Of a stretch of DNA of 48,301 nt, positions 21,885 to 34,714 are shown piece by piece. Numbering within the stretch: the first letter of the stretch is position 1; every line of letters starts with the position of its first letter. This DNA comes from Lojkania enalia (taxonomy: Eukaryota; Ascomycota; Dothideomycetes; Pleosporales). Position numbers and translations under genes: made by a program. Location: assembly GCA_010094045.1 (NCBI GenBank), contig ML986782.1, positions 1 through 48,301 on the forward strand. Reading direction: 5' to 3'. The notes beneath the pieces are model-generated. The model was not told the origin of the DNA and did not search any database. It worked only from the letters and a program-made list of their open reading frames with translations.

Positions 21885-23928
21885 TCATAGCGTGTAAATA
21901 AACTCGGGATTCTCTTTATCAGTCAGGTCGAGCCACCTACAGCGGGCATTAGCAGACGTGCGCGTCTTCAAGTACGGAGGCGGGACATAATCACTCACTC
22001 TTGGTTCTCTAGCTTCACATAATCCGGTGCATTTCTGATCTGCTCTTTCTTCTTGTTCTGCCACTTGCAGTACCAATGGATGAATGCCAAATCAACTAGA
22101 CATACACACCAGCAGACGATGATTGTGATTTCGCCAGGGACATATCGCGGAGCGTCTTTTTGCCGGAATGTTTGGGGTCCTACAAGGTGTTAGTTCCGTG
22201 TCGTGGATTATAAGTGCAAAGTATATGTACCGATAATATTTCCAGTGCAGTAGCCAATTAGATACATCGCTGCGACTGTAGTCTTCTTCGTATATCCCGC
22301 GACATTCGAACTGATTAGGCTGAGTAGCGCTACGAACGGCGTCGGCGATGCCTGCGTTAAATAATAGCCGGCTAGGCGCCCACTGTTATTACTCAGGGGC
22401 AACGCAACGATCAAAATCATTCCAAGGATAGCGACGATGAGTCCGGAAAAGGAGATTAGGATGCGGTGGCCGTACTTGTCGCCTGCCCACCCTGCAGCGA
22501 TCAGGGCCACGATTTCTACGGCGCCACCGGGTGTACCGTAGAGCAAGGACTCTTCTGGCGTGTACCCGAAGCCGACGATTAGTTGAGAGAAGAAGTTTGT
22601 TATTCCACCTGTCCGGCATCAGACTACTCGTCCTTCAAAATAGTGCGACAAACCATACCATTCGGAATATCAGCCAGCAGTGCATAACAGAAGAACGCCC
22701 AGCTCAGCGGATCAAGCAGTGCCTCCTTAAGTTGATACCATTTGAAGTGTTTATTCCCAACTCCTTGGCCGTTGACCCGGATTCGTTCGATGGCAAGGAT
22801 CCGGTCTTCCTTGCTGAGCCATCTGCAATTCATTTGGTTATCCGGTACGGCCCAGAGAAAAATGATGCCAATACAAGTAGTTAGAAGTCCGGTCGCGAGG
22901 AAGACGATTTTCCAGGGTTCGATCAGTGTGCCAGTCTTGCGGCAGCCGACGGCGATTCCGTATGCGAGCAGTCCGCCGAATATCTACATTACTTAGCCGT
23001 GGAATTGATACAATATCAAGTTGAAGAAATCTTCTATGCGAAGGATGGTGCCACAAGAACGATGTAGGTAAGACCACCCATTATCGATGTTCTACGGTCT
23101 TAATCGAACATTTTGATCGGATAACGGGTTGATTCTTCGTGAAAGCCTGAAAATACCGAACTATGCCTACCTGCGCAAAGCCATTGAACGAGAACCAAAT
23201 GCCCGTCCTTGTACCCTGCTCGCTCTTTGTATACCACTGAGAAGTGAAGAGTGCAAAGCCAGGGGTCACTGCAGCTTCAAACAATCCCAGGAAGAACCGA
23301 ATCGCAATAGCGCCCGCGTAGTTCTCTACCGCTGCAAAGCAGGATAGTACCAGTCCCCACATAATAATATTGAAGGCCGCTATTCAGGATCAGTATTTCC
23401 CTATGATAATTAATAGAAGTACCACTATACAGTATTTCCCCAGCGGGAGTCTTTGCAAAAGGCGATTTGTAGGATATTCCCAGGCGAGATAGCCGAAGTA
23501 GAACATAGAACCGAGCCACGAATACTGGCTACCCGAGATTCCAATGCCACTTTGGAGCTTGTTATCCGAAGGCGGTAGTTTGAGGCCCATTATACTGGCA
23601 TAGCTTAATGTCGTCTTGTCGAGGTAATTTAAACCGTAGATGACGCACAAAATCTGTTTAATTAGCCACTGTGGATGTGGATGTTCTTGCTTGAGCTTAC
23701 AGGCATCAGATGCAAATCGATCTTTCTCAACAGCCTCTTGTTCGTCTCTGGCGTCAGTTCGAGACTTTGCCCGTCGTATTGCTCGAAGGCTTTCATCGCT
23801 GCATCTGCATCGTGCGAATGTTTGAGGATCTTTTCCTGTACGCCTATCTTGCTGCTCTCGAGTAGTTCTGTAACCGTTTCTTTCTCGGCATCGCCAGGCG
23901 ACGCCGTTTTCTCGAGTGCTGACGCCAT
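21885..23928 (-). CDS. MFS anion:cation symporter of the Dal5 / allantoate permease family, 7 exons
   Basis: Exons 23928-23701, 23653-23431, 23379-23171, 22983-22659, 22608-22231, 22179-21999 and 21936-21885 join in frame to 531 residues, the usual length. After an about 75-residue cytosolic N-terminus (RLLRKIDLHLMP), the 12-TM core starts at ILCVIYGLNYLDKTTLSYAS. The family signatures are AIRFFLGLFEAAVTPGF, WYTKSEQGTRTGIWFSFNGFAQ, FGGLLAYGI and FGYTPEESLLYGTPGGA. The last exon restores the characteristic C-terminus WLDLTDKENPEF. Dal5-type carriers import allantoate, ureidosuccinate, vitamins such as nicotinate or pantothenate, and small dipeptides across the plasma membrane. The substrate cannot be told from sequence. 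All six introns are GT-AG (47-62 nt, one of 187 nt). A GATAAG element lies upstream. Confidence 0.9.
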
Positions 23929-25205
23929 ATCCTTCAATTGAGAGACAAGGACCGAAAGACGTGAAGTTGGGCGGAAAGCCAACTGTCTTGTAGGAATAGA
24001 CCAATTTTACGGAAAATGCGCAATGATATATCGCCCTGGTAATGCAATCTATTACGTTGAACAACCTGAGGGGTACTGTACTCACATTCCGAGCAGTTGG
24101 GACTTAGATAAGAGCCCCCTGCTCATCCGGGTCGGGAGTTGTGACGGCATTGGAAATCTCTCCACTGCACGTTAGGATACAGCGCAGATCTGCAAGGGAG
24201 GCAAGATATGCCTACGATACTTGTCGCTTCCGAGGAGGATGAACAGCAGGTTATTCCAGATACGGAAGCTGCTTCCTATCATCACTGACTGATACAATAG
24301 ATAAAGCCTACAAACGTCTCGTGATATCGATTGAGTGCTGACTATTTAGTATTAATCTGGAGGGTTTCAATCCCCACAGACGACGCTTATGGGCATTGTA
24401 ATGCCGTGAGGTTGAGCTCTTGATGCAAATTGGCGGCTTGGTGAAGTCTTTCGATCTCTCCGTCAATTGCTAAAAGATTCTTGAGCCGCTAAAAGTTTAT
24501 TAATAGTTAAGTATATTGGCTTACCCATGGTGGCTATCGAAAGTGGGAATGCACACAATTTATACGAGAGTGGAGGTTTTACTACTCTTGGGGGCCCCCG
24601 CCACTCATGGAAGCCACCGAGCTAGCGCACCAGACCTAAATTAAGCTTGAAACCACACCTCTATATCGTACCGGATAATTGTAGTCCATTCCAGGCGGGC
24701 TCTCGCTATGACAAACTCGAAGGTGGGCTTGGAAAGAAAAAATGATTACCAGTTGTTCTTGACATTATGAAACGTCTCAAAGTCTTAAAAGTACCTACTT
24801 CGGCAATGACAGGATGCAGATGATACTAGTCTCTAGCGGGGACATGGATTTAGAATGACAATGAACTAGCATTCTAAGCAGAGATACTATATGCTACAAA
24901 GAATTGCCCTTTGCTTTTCGCTGCTGGAAGGAAAATAATTGGTAGCACCCGTTTGGTGCATCGCAATGAAGAGTCCCGATCCGATAACACCGATATGCTT
25001 GAAACCATTAAAAACTCCGTTGGCGTGTGCATAGCCATCCATCGATATGCCAAACGCCGCCCATATGCTCCTGATGCTGCTGCTAGTTATCAGCTTAAAA
25101 TGCTATAAAGGAAATCGTAACGTCATTATCCGTACGAAGGTGAATTGATCTTTTAGAAAGCCACCATTATACTCGTATTCCCGCTTATCCCGCCTGCATA
25201 TCCGA
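23929..25205. other. Intergenic 1.3 kb: permease promoter and 3' region of the WOPR gene
   Basis: This is the upstream region of the Dal5-type permease and the downstream region of the WOPR gene. It is somewhat AT-rich. The only long frame (24911-25108) has no recognisable product. Confidence 0.5.
24107..24112 (+). promoter_or_regulatory. GATAAG site upstream of the permease
   Basis: A GATAAG hexamer lies 179 bp upstream of the permease start codon. GATA factors of the AreA/Nit2 type activate nitrogen-source permeases of this family in fungi. One hexamer alone is weak evidence. Confidence 0.3.
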
Positions 25206-26618
25206 TCACGACCGAGCAAATAGAGCCGTGGTGAGTTTGTTCAAAACCGCCCTATCGGTTTGGGTGCTGTTACTCGCAATTGCGCCTCCAGGGATGTCTC
25301 GAGTAGGTTTTTGGGTTTGGCTTGTATTCGGGCTCCGGCTTCCCGAGCGACTGTTACTCTGACTACTCTTGACATCAGTGCTATTGTCGGTTGGGTGGCC
25401 ATTAAGTAGGGCGCCCACGCTTGGAATCGTGCGTGCAGGAGAGGGCGCATTGACGGCAAGTCCATTCGTTGTCGATACATTCAAAGTATCTGGTGCCCTT
25501 GGGTCCGAGGGCTGGGGAGAGGGTGGTTTATTGTCCGTTCGACCTGAGACTGCCGGCACACCGTTAAGAGCCGGAAGGGTTACACTTTGCTCAGGTAGTG
25601 ATGGATTAGGTGGAGGTACATGGTGCTGACCGTTAGGGTGTGTGGGTGGTTGTGGCTGCTGCGGTGCGAATTCGGAGGGCTGTAGGGGTCTCGGTGAAGG
25701 GTGATATTTGTACTGTGGATGTGCATACGGGTGAGTCGCAAGCATTGGGTGAACTGGAGGTTGGTGGGGATGTTGGAGTGGTGGTGGAACACGGTCAAAT
25801 GCTGTATGCGCTGGAGGATGGTGGGTAAATGCTTGAGGGTGTGCGTAAACAATTTGACCATAGGGGATTGGAGAAGCCCCTGGTGGATAGTAGGTATACT
25901 GAATCGGAGGAGTGCCATTCGGTGTGAGGGGGTAGTTTCCACCTGGAATGTAAAGCGGTGGCTGAGGTGGTGGGCGCGAATATGGCGATGATGAGCTCAT
26001 TTGCTGGGGCGAGTGAGCATATGGAGAGCCTGGCATTGGTCCACGGGTGACAGCAGGGACGCTGGTGGTTTCATTTACGGAGGACTCGGGATACATGTTC
26101 TTTGGGGGTCGAATGTGGCGGAGCTGTGGGTCTTGTGTAGGCTGCTGCAGATTGTTCGCTTCTGGGGATGAGCGCGCGTAGTAACTGATTAGGTGTAGGT
26201 GCTGTCCACTTGAAGTTGTGATACTGAACGACTGCTTCATCAAGCCGTCTGGCTTGTATCGATATCCATCAGGACCTTCGCCATCCGAGTCGCCAGTAGC
26301 TGAGCCGTCTGGCGACTTGCCGCTTGGACGCTTGGGAACGGGTGCTGGGGTGAAGGTGCTTCCTCCGCGTTTGCCCTCCATTTCTCGATAGGTCAGGAAG
26401 CTGCCCGATACGCGGCTGGCGCTCCACGACTTGCCGTCTGTCCATCGCCGCATGCCAGCCTCCCGCTCGTCCCATACAAATACGGAACCCGACTTGATCT
26501 GCTGGCGTTCTTTCTCAGATAATCGACGCTGCACACGGGGTAGGAGGCCAATTCGACAAGCCTCGAAGAGGAGCACGGCGTCCTGCGGCGTGCGGACGTG
26601 GCCATGGTAGGTCTCCAT
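25206..26618 (-). CDS. pac2: Gti1/Pac2-family WOPR transcription factor, Pac2-like
   Basis: Single exon, 470 residues. The N-terminal WOPR DNA-binding domain has two conserved parts. The first, about residues 1-85, has YHGHVRTPQDAVLLFEACR, PRVQRRLSEKERQ, SGSVFVWDEREAGMRRWTDG and SWSASRVSGSFLTYREM; the second, about 125-165, has GYRYKPDGLMKQSFSI and GQHLHLISYYAR. The rest is a Pro/His/Tyr/Gln/Ser-rich disordered tail, as in the family. The WOPR family includes Wor1/Ryp1/Sge1 and Pac2/Gti1. The signature WDEREAGMRRWTDGKSWSAS points to the Pac2 class; the Wor1/Ryp1/Sge1 class reads SGIKRWTDG then SPSRI. Fission yeast Pac2 controls onset of sexual development independently of cAMP; the role here is inferred. 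About 8.1 kb of gene-free DNA lies upstream, suggesting a long leader and complex control. Confidence 0.9.
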   Translation of the reverse strand: METYHGHVRTPQDAVLLFEACRIGLLPRVQRRLSEKERQQIKSGSVFVWDEREAGMRRWTDGKSWSASRVSGSFLTYREMEGKRGGSTFTPAPVPKRPSGKSPDGSATGDSDGEGPDGYRYKPDGLMKQSFSITTSSGQHLHLISYYARSSPEANNLQQPTQDPQLRHIRPPKNMYPESSVNETTSVPAVTRGPMPGSPYAHSPQQMSSSSPYSRPPPQPPLYIPGGNYPLTPNGTPPIQYTYYPPGASPIPYGQIVYAHPQAFTHHPPAHTAFDRVPPPLQHPHQPPVHPMLATHPYAHPQYKYHPSPRPLQPSEFAPQQPQPPTHPNGQHHVPPPNPSLPEQSVTLPALNGVPAVSGRTDNKPPSPQPSDPRAPDTLNVSTTNGLAVNAPSPARTIPSVGALLNGHPTDNSTDVKSSQSNSRSGSRSPNTSQTQKPTRDIPGGAIASNSTQTDRAVLNKLTTALFARS

Positions 26619-29600
26619 GACGGATGGAGACGGGATCCGACTTGGATGACCCGGTCGTTAGGGAAGCGTTTTGATATAGTGAAGTGTACCGTTTGCGTCC
26701 ACGCTCACGTCGAGGTGGAGGTAGGAGCAGGAGGGTCTGGAAGTGTAGCGTAGCTTGAGACGCGAAAGTTGTGGAACGGTTGTATTCAAGCCGAGCCAGA
26801 CTTGGGGAACAATTGGTAGCTGGGGGCATGTGTTAGCCAGAGCTTGCTCATGGACAGATGTACTGGGCGCCGTAGGACAGCTGTAATAGGGCCCCATGGA
26901 CGTTGCCTAGAAGTGCCTGTGCGCTGCGAGTAATCGAAAGAATATAGTGGGCTGTGCAGGATTTGGGGCGAAGGATCCGACAGGGAAAGAGCAACGATGC
27001 TGCCTTCCCGATTTTCGGACACGCGTGTCGTCAATGCAGCCTACCACGACGAAAGAGGAAAATATGTGCGCCGTTGCGGCTCTCGGTGCGGACGAGAAAG
27101 TACGGGGAGAAAGGGAGACTTTTTTGTGCTGGAGGTGCAAGCGAATGATAGAACAGTATTGGTACATGTACGTGCGAAAGACCGGGTAAGACTGGACGTG
27201 CAGGGAGAACGCATAGAGGAAAGAAAGAAGATTACGGGGACTTACCGCCGGGACTGGTGTCGGTTGACGTGGGCAAGACGAGCAGTTTCGTCAGGTGGGC
27301 CGCAGCCTTGTGCGATGTGCGTATATATGTCGGCGGCAGGCCGAGGACAGGTAGTCGTTTAAGGCAGAGAGAGTGTGTGCGTGAGAGAGACGGCGCCGCG
27401 AGGGAGCTCCAGCGAGATGAAACGGGCCTGGCGGATGAAACGAGACGAGGGTGTTGCAGGAGCGCGAGAGGAGCGCGAGGCGCTGGGGCACAGAAGAGGC
27501 AGTGGAGCGGGGACAGGAGAAGCGAAAAGTGTAAAAGTGTTCGGAAGAGTCACGCTCCTAAGTATCTTCGCCCGCGGGATCCAGGAATGCTCGTGGGCTT
27601 GCTCGCTGCAGAGGCAATGGCTCTGGGCGCTCTTGATCGCCGCCGAGTCTTGTGTGGCGCTGATAGCGAAATAAGGCCCGGATCAAGCTTTATTTAACGC
27701 TGGTTCTAACTTTGTCCCAGCCTCCTGCGCGACCCCAGGCACCGTCAAACCGCAGCGGAGCGCCGTGGCTGGCCCCCTGCTGCGCAGCGAGCGCTCGTCC
27801 AGACCCCGGAGGCGACATATATTGTTGTTCTATCCTCGCACCTCGTCATGCACCCGCGCCGTACGGGTACGAAGGCGATGGGGAAGGGGGCGGCAAGGAG
27901 CTGCACCACCAGCGCTGCTGCTGCTGCTACGGGCGGCACGGAAACAAGGGCTCGCCGCCCAAGAAACGGCAATGCTTGGAGACACTTGTCCGCATGTGCT
28001 CTCGGTGTGCCCAGAATGCTACCTACCTGGGCGGTGGACAATGGCATCATGCCCGTTGGCGTCGCCGTCGTCCACGCCCGGCTCACAGCTCACAGGCTCA
28101 CAGCCTCGATCGCGGGCCAAGCTTTCGCACACTGGCCTCTTCGCAGACGACGCTAACAAACCTTAACCCAATCTTTAATCTTCGGACGGGGACACTTTAA
28201 CGGGGACAAGCCTTGCGCCGCTTGGCCCTCCAATCCGGGCGCGGCTCTGACACCGCACGCACCGCAGACACCGCTTGGCCCTGGCCCCAGGCTCGGACCA
28301 TGCCATGGCCCATCGAACCTCCGTCCATGTCGCCGTCCATGTACGTATCTTGCGCGTCTTGTGGGCCTTGGCCGCGGCCGACGCCACGGTGCCGTTCTCT
28401 CGGCGTCCTTTATTGGGAGCACAATAACCAGCTCGGCCAAGACGTGAACCAAGAACGGCGCAAACCACCTCGTGCTGTCGTTGCTTCATCAGTATTATGG
28501 CATTCCATGGCAATGCTTGGCTCCAAGCCCGCCTAAACCATCATGACGGCGCAGTCCCACCTGCCTCCGTAATCTACCGCTTGGCACGCTTAGAAGACTG
28601 ACTGTACTGTAATAGAACCGCATCTGCTCCAGTGGGCAGTCACCCTGGCATCAAGGGAAATCGTCTGTTACCCTGCGGCGTCACGCAGCACACGCAACTA
28701 CACTCGCACGACATGTATACTTGGAGCAAGAGCATATCCTCCTAACTAAGCCTCCGCACAGCAGCGATCCTTGGAAAAGCTTCCGCTCGGCTCCACCACT
28801 ACTCCCACGTAATCCTCTTTAGCGTGATGAGTCTTAGGCTCCGCCAGCGAGTCGTTATGGGCTCGGTTGCCCGCAGGTAAGCATGGTTGCATTTACTGTT
28901 TAAGCTTACTCTGTGTCCGCATCACAGCAGCCAGGTTTGGCTTCCACGCCGACGGGATTGAAAGCGGCGACAGAAAGTTTCCGTTTACAGGAGATAGATG
29001 TCCCAACCTAGGCCGCTTCGTGTCCCCGTGCCCTTTTCCCTTTCCGAAGAATTTAAAAATGTATTTAGCGCTCCATTGCACTCATATCAGTAGCCGTCCT
29101 ACAAGAGAGAGGCGTGTGACTAGGACCGGAAGGCCGGCTAAGTGCGGGCTGTTGCAAGACATTGGCGAATGCCCCAGTACCAACCAAGAACCTCGGCCGT
29201 CGAAACTGGACCAGTCACTCTAGCTTGCGATTCTCAGTGAAAATCGCTGCAAGGAGTGTCATGGACTGGCGTCTCAGGCCTCTCAGCTTGCCACAGGGAG
29301 ACAAAGGGCCGAGATTATTGGCCCAGGTGACCCACAAGCTTGCCAAGCAGCAAACACGGGTATGTTTCGACACTTGGCCAAGCCGCAAATCTCCAAGGCC
29401 CATCAACGGCAGCTTTTCTTGTTGCGGATCGGATTGCTCGGAAAAAGGCCGCGTCAGCGTGGATGGGAAGGGCTCGACAACTCCACAAGGTGGCTATCCC
29501 GCATCAGGGAAAGTGGTGCGAGGCCGACAGCCAACAGACGCTCCCTTACTCGGCATCAAGGAGCGGACGATAAAGGGCTCCGTCAGAAAACATGTGCCAA

Positions 29601-32600
29601 AGCGCCAGGGAGGGGACAGCTGCGCCATGAAATATGATTGCCAAAGCAATTCTCTGGCGTCCGTACTTGTCATACGACGTGATACGAGAAGCGATCAGCC
29701 GGTCTCGCTTCCACTTAACAGGGTTCCAGATAAGGTTGGAAAAGAGTTAAGCATAAATCGCTGACCCGCTTGCCCATCCCGCAGCAAGCCAGCTATGTGC
29801 CAAAAAGAGCACTATGTACTCGTCCTTATCGGGCATGCAAATCGTCAGGGACGGTGTTGTGGCTACATACGGAGTACTGGGCGTCGCGATATAAAACGAG
29901 GACGTCGTATAGGCGGCTGCGATCGCGTTCGCCGTCTGCCTGCCCGTTTTCCAGGCGGCCGACAGCGCGGAGGAGACCATGCAGAGGAAGTCCCACGGCG
30001 GAAGCCGAATACGGCCCTGCCCAATCCATGGCGGTCGCTGCGCACGCGAAGGATGTGCGCTTTTCACCACAACCCGCAGCTCTAGAATCGCGCCTCGTCA
30101 TCTAAAGTTGTTTCTTTCTTGCCTTTTGCGCTTCGCACAATCATGCCCTGCGTTCAACAGACGCCCCGAGAAAAAAAATTAAGGTAGGCCAAGCAACTGG
30201 CCCGTCCGATAGCGCCCGATCTTTCCAAACCTTCCCCCGACCGCTCTTATTGCCCCCTGCTCAGCTCAGGTCCTAGAGTCAGGCCTGGGCAGCCTTCTTG
30301 ATTAACCTGCCAATCTGAGTCGATGCGACACGGGTACTGTAGATAAATTCCATTATCAGTGCGACAAAATCCGGGTTTGCCATGCGAATCCATCGGGCGT
30401 AAATTAGCTGCGGGCGCTCTCGGTACCACGCACCAACTGCATACCAAGCCTTTTAATATCGAGCGGTCGCGGCCACCATCACAACCGATGACATTGGATG
30501 GAAAATGGGTTCCGAAGCACACCCAACTGCGAATCGATCCCTCTCGAGCAGCTGACGGTGTAAAACATACATGGATGATGCTAGGCTCTATGGTGCGCAT
30601 ACCACTGACTCGGCACTCGTACGCACGAAAGGATGGGTGTAAATCCCGATCTCGCTCATCGCATCGTCAGCCTCCGCGATTGAAACATCAGCCAGTACAT
30701 ACGGAGCTTGGCAAGCTCGACCGATAATAATGCGTCTTCGCGCGTTTAATCAAAATGGCTTAATCATACAATCACTAAAGAAGAAACCCGACATAATAGA
30801 ACAACTCATTTGCAGGGGTTCTAGTTGCTCTCTTCATAACCCGTCAGAAAGGGCACGGATAAAGCAGCACCCGAACTTCTTCGTCTGATTACCCTTTCTA
30901 GGAGACATGTGTCTTTTCGGCCCCATGTTTGCATGACAAGCCTACAAACATAGGCCTGCACGCCTTGCAGGAACGTTCTTAGTGCAAGTAGCTTATTTCA
31001 GCACTTTAAACCGTATGATCGCCGTAAGCACTATCCCTGTCAGTCTAATTGCTGAAGTAGAAGCGGCTTCGCTGAGTAAATCACATAGTCACCATTACTT
31101 TTTATATTTTTACTTAGTTCCTCAATTTGGCAACGTGGAGCCTCCGCCGAGCTTTTGTCGCTATACTTATGCTTCATCATCAAGTAACTCGGACATTTAA
31201 ACTTTCCTATTGCAGCATCCGGAACAGGTACAACGAGTTCTCGTCAGCAAGCATTTGCTTGACATCTACCAACTGCTAGATGTGTCGATTAAAGTTTAAC
31301 ATTGGGTTTCAAGCATGTTAACTTTGCTTAAGGAGAATGTTAATGCTAGCATATTACGGGGTAACGCACGACGCACCTATCTTCGTTCGCACTAATTAGC
31401 TTGTGCCATTCTGGGTCATTGGGGGCGGACATTAGCTCAGCGACTTTCGAGAACACGTCAACTTTACTAGCACAGGATGTTTAATGTTTGACGTTCATCC
31501 TTCGATTGTCTAGGCTACTCCCTATTTCTTCCTACCCACGACCCTAACGACTCTTAGCTTAGGCATGGCCGGCCCCAGCCTAGCTCCATATTCTTGTAGG
31601 TGCTACCAATATATTGCGGCACGAACAGCATTCTATTAAAGGAGAATACACCCGTGGGTGTGACTCCTTAATTGTTACACTATTCTATTGGTACCCGTAC
31701 GAACCTAGTTGTTCTTTGAATCGCAATGCTTTGAGCACGCAGGCTCGAACAAGCCACCTTCTTCAAAGGCTAGATACCTCGACCGCCAAGCAAGAATCCA
31801 AAGAACTTGTAGCGAAAGCCACTGTCGGGGAGCGGATCTCGCACCTTGTAGCCTTTTTTTTGGGGAGGCGCAAAAGACCTGTGTAACCTTCCAGTTGCTT
31901 GGCCGGGAATCCTTCAGAAGGCCTTGGTATGCTCAAGCAAATAAGAACCTATAATCAGGCCCCCTACCTAATTAACAACATATTAACCTTCCCGTGTCGT
32001 TGTCCGTACTTTTCGGACGCCAAGCTTAAAGGTTTTGGGGCAGAAGTTCCACGACTTCCTACATTGCTGAATAAGGTACGTCCACACTTACGCTTGAACC
32101 ATTATCTTCGTATAGAGACGCTGGATTAGATCAATTTATACCAATTGAACTTCCCTAATGACCCATAATTGATCCGACGACATATTCGCACTCTATTAGC
32201 TTATATTTGAAGGATGGACAGTTTACGGATTGTTTGGATGCTTCATCAGAACTCTAGGAAGTAAGCGAACTAGTTAAAAACGTTTTTCTTGCCTACTTTG
32301 GTAATAAAATTGTAGAATCGGCGTAGGAGGCTACTTGTAGGTAGCTGACGAGAGACGGTGAGCACCTTTGAAGCAAGGGTTCTTCTGACGAGCCTAGTTC
32401 ATTGAATCCAACCATAAAGTATGCTTAATCAGTATTAACGAGCCGTGCATTGGCGGTAATCGACTTCATGGTTGAGATTTACATGCAGTATGAGCTCAGA
32501 CACCAAAATTCTGCGCTAAGATCACCCTGGGTGGGTCTTAACAACATCCCAAATCGGTATCCGCAACACTTCGAGCTCATTACCGGTCTGCGAAATGATC

Positions 32601-34714
32601 TCAGACAAGGAACGGGCACAGCTGCCCAGGCGCTTGTCTGAAACTGGTCAGCAAGTAGATCATCAACCCTAATTTCCCACTGTCATCATCACCAAGTTAT
32701 TCTATTGTTCCCGAAGACCTATAGTCAGAATCATACGGCAATACCTTGCAGAGCACTGCAAATAAACACGTTTAATTTAGCGCCGCACTACCGCCCCCAT
32801 AGCAATATTTGATGTGCCACATTGGCACCCCTTAATGACATGCAAGACAGCCGTCTTCGCCCCTTCCCGTCTTTCAAACAGAGTCCGATGAACGTGTTCC
32901 ACTCATTATCTCATACCTTGTATCACAAGATTCCTCATCCTTACACGGTTTTTCTGATCGCGTATGTATGAGCTAAGCATTGACCCAAAAACAAACGAGG
33001 CTGCATTTGACGGACGCCGCATCTCGCTACATCATTGCCCATTAGATCCTTTACCGGTTGTCTCATCCAGTCCTAAAAATGAGGAATTTAACCTTTTTAT
33101 TGCATAGAGAGGCAATTTTGGTAATGTGTGGACCAGCGTACCCATCCTCTAGACCCGCACTCACTCCCATCTTCCCCGCCGGCCGACAAGACATCAAGAA
33201 GCCAGCGTAACCACGCCTTCCTTCTCCTAGCCTTGCCAACGCTTCATAAACCCCTTGGATTCCAAATCCTCAAGGCATAATAACAATCCTCAGTTTTCAT
33301 CCTTCGGAAACGATGCCCACCTTCGCCCGCGCTCTCTTTCGCACGGGAATGCCACGCCCAATTCTTATTCGAATAAAGTTTCATCCAAAGAAGCATATTT
33401 GGCGTAACCTGCTGGCAGGTGTGCCAAGTGAAGCAATGACACATAATTTGATGCCGTGCGCAGACGCCGCCTCTCTGACTTGCACTGCCCCGTTGCGGGA
33501 TTCCGTCGCCTTTCCAGAATCCAGCGCTTAACTTTATTTTGGCCAACGACGCAAATGAAGTGACTTGAAAATGAGACGGATGAGGTTGCGTTCTAGATTT
33601 CGGCCGCTAGTGCCTCCGTCATGTTGTTTCTAGAGGATATATTCAGCTACGGGTACTTCCGTTACTGTGGGCTCGGAAAGACATTTTTCTGCTGCATGTG
33701 CGTTTATCAGGATGCGTCGGTGTTGGGAAAGGGTAAAATACTATCTCGGGCGTATAATACGGACAAAGACAAGGAAAGTTGGAAGGCGCATATTGCTCTG
33801 CCTCCATCAGAATGTCTTGTCGACGATAATAGCATTACGGATCTTGCGCTATCAGTTCATTTCCATGACGCTAAATGCGCCTGGCTATCAGCCTCATTGT
33901 TTATTATACCATGTTCCCAACATAGAGATGATGTTTTGTTAGGGGAGTTGGTAACGCCCAGAAATATTGAATTATTGCAACGCCCGGCACTGCCCTTGTG
34001 ACACTACGCTAGCTTATCCCGGTGATTGGTTTGTGGCATTGACATGGAAAGATAGCTGGCCCCTTGGAGATGGCGTAGATTGGGATTGCTGGTCGTCACC
34101 TTCATTCTGATGTACTTGATCCGGTTGCAAATTTACTTCTCGTTGAATACTGTTAGGCCAAATATCTACAATCATACATTGGCTAAATGGGCCCCTCTAG
34201 TATCTACAATGCATCCTACAAGATGTGACACACCATCCTATAATTCATGCAAGCTCGTAAGTCTACGTTTCCTTAAGTAAGATAAACCGGTGACGATCAA
34301 CGAGGTGTACACTCTTCTTTTTCGGCTAGATACCTTCTGAACACCTGCAATCTTGAATACGTGGTGTTGTACATTTAGTTCATTCCTAAATGGCAATATG
34401 AGCTGGAAGACTTTTCTCCGTCTTAGTGACACTTTTTGTCTTAATTTTTCTTCTCATATAGTATATGTGATAGGAACAGCACCTACAAGAGTATTATATG
34501 ACTCTTCTCGACTATGAGTAGCCCTGAGAGCATTATTATCACTCGCTCTCCTGTATTTATACGTTGTTTGGCATTTTGTCACTGACTACGACCATTATAT
34601 CCGTACTTCTTGTCGAATTCCAAATGTGCTGCTGGAATGAAAAATTTGAGGTAGTGTATACTTATGGAACCTTTTCTGTAACTGGGATGAACTCGCCCAC
34701 CAAGCCCCCCTTCC
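26619..34714. other. 8.1-kb gene-free upstream region of the WOPR gene
   Basis: No recognisable protein, tRNA or rRNA gene was found on either strand over about 8.1 kb. The first about 1.9 kb next to the gene is GC-rich with purine-rich and CTG-repeat tracts (around 27,915), compatible with a long 5' leader or upstream exon. Composition then becomes average to AT-rich toward 34.7 kb. Open frames such as 29162-29764 start on TTG, lack motifs and overlap open frames in other phases. A perfect TTAAAGTTT is present at 31289. It also includes the 3' end of the gene at 34715. Unrecognised small or non-coding genes remain possible. Confidence 0.55.
31289..31297 (+). promoter_or_regulatory. Perfect WOPR-type motif TTAAAGTTT
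   Basis: TTAAAGTTT is the core sequence reported for Wor1-family WOPR proteins. It lies about 4.7 kb upstream of the WOPR gene start. A near match, ATAAAGTTT, is at about 33375. Binding by a Pac2-type protein, whose site may differ, is inferred. Confidence 0.3.

Noticed and set aside
25206..26618. Assigning the WOPR gene as Wor1/Ryp1/Sge1
   Set aside because: The domain reads WDEREAGMRRWTDGKSWSAS, the Pac2-class pattern as I know it; the Wor1/Ryp1/Sge1 class has SGIKRWTDG followed by SPSRI.
29162..29764. 200-codon plus-strand open frame
   Set aside because: It begins with TTG, has no motif, low-complexity or domain pattern, and overlaps other open frames in GC-rich intergenic DNA.
33621..34001. 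126-codon plus-strand open frame with several cysteines
   Set aside because: ATG-started, but with no signal peptide, regular Cys spacing or known family. A small secreted-effector reading was considered and not supported.
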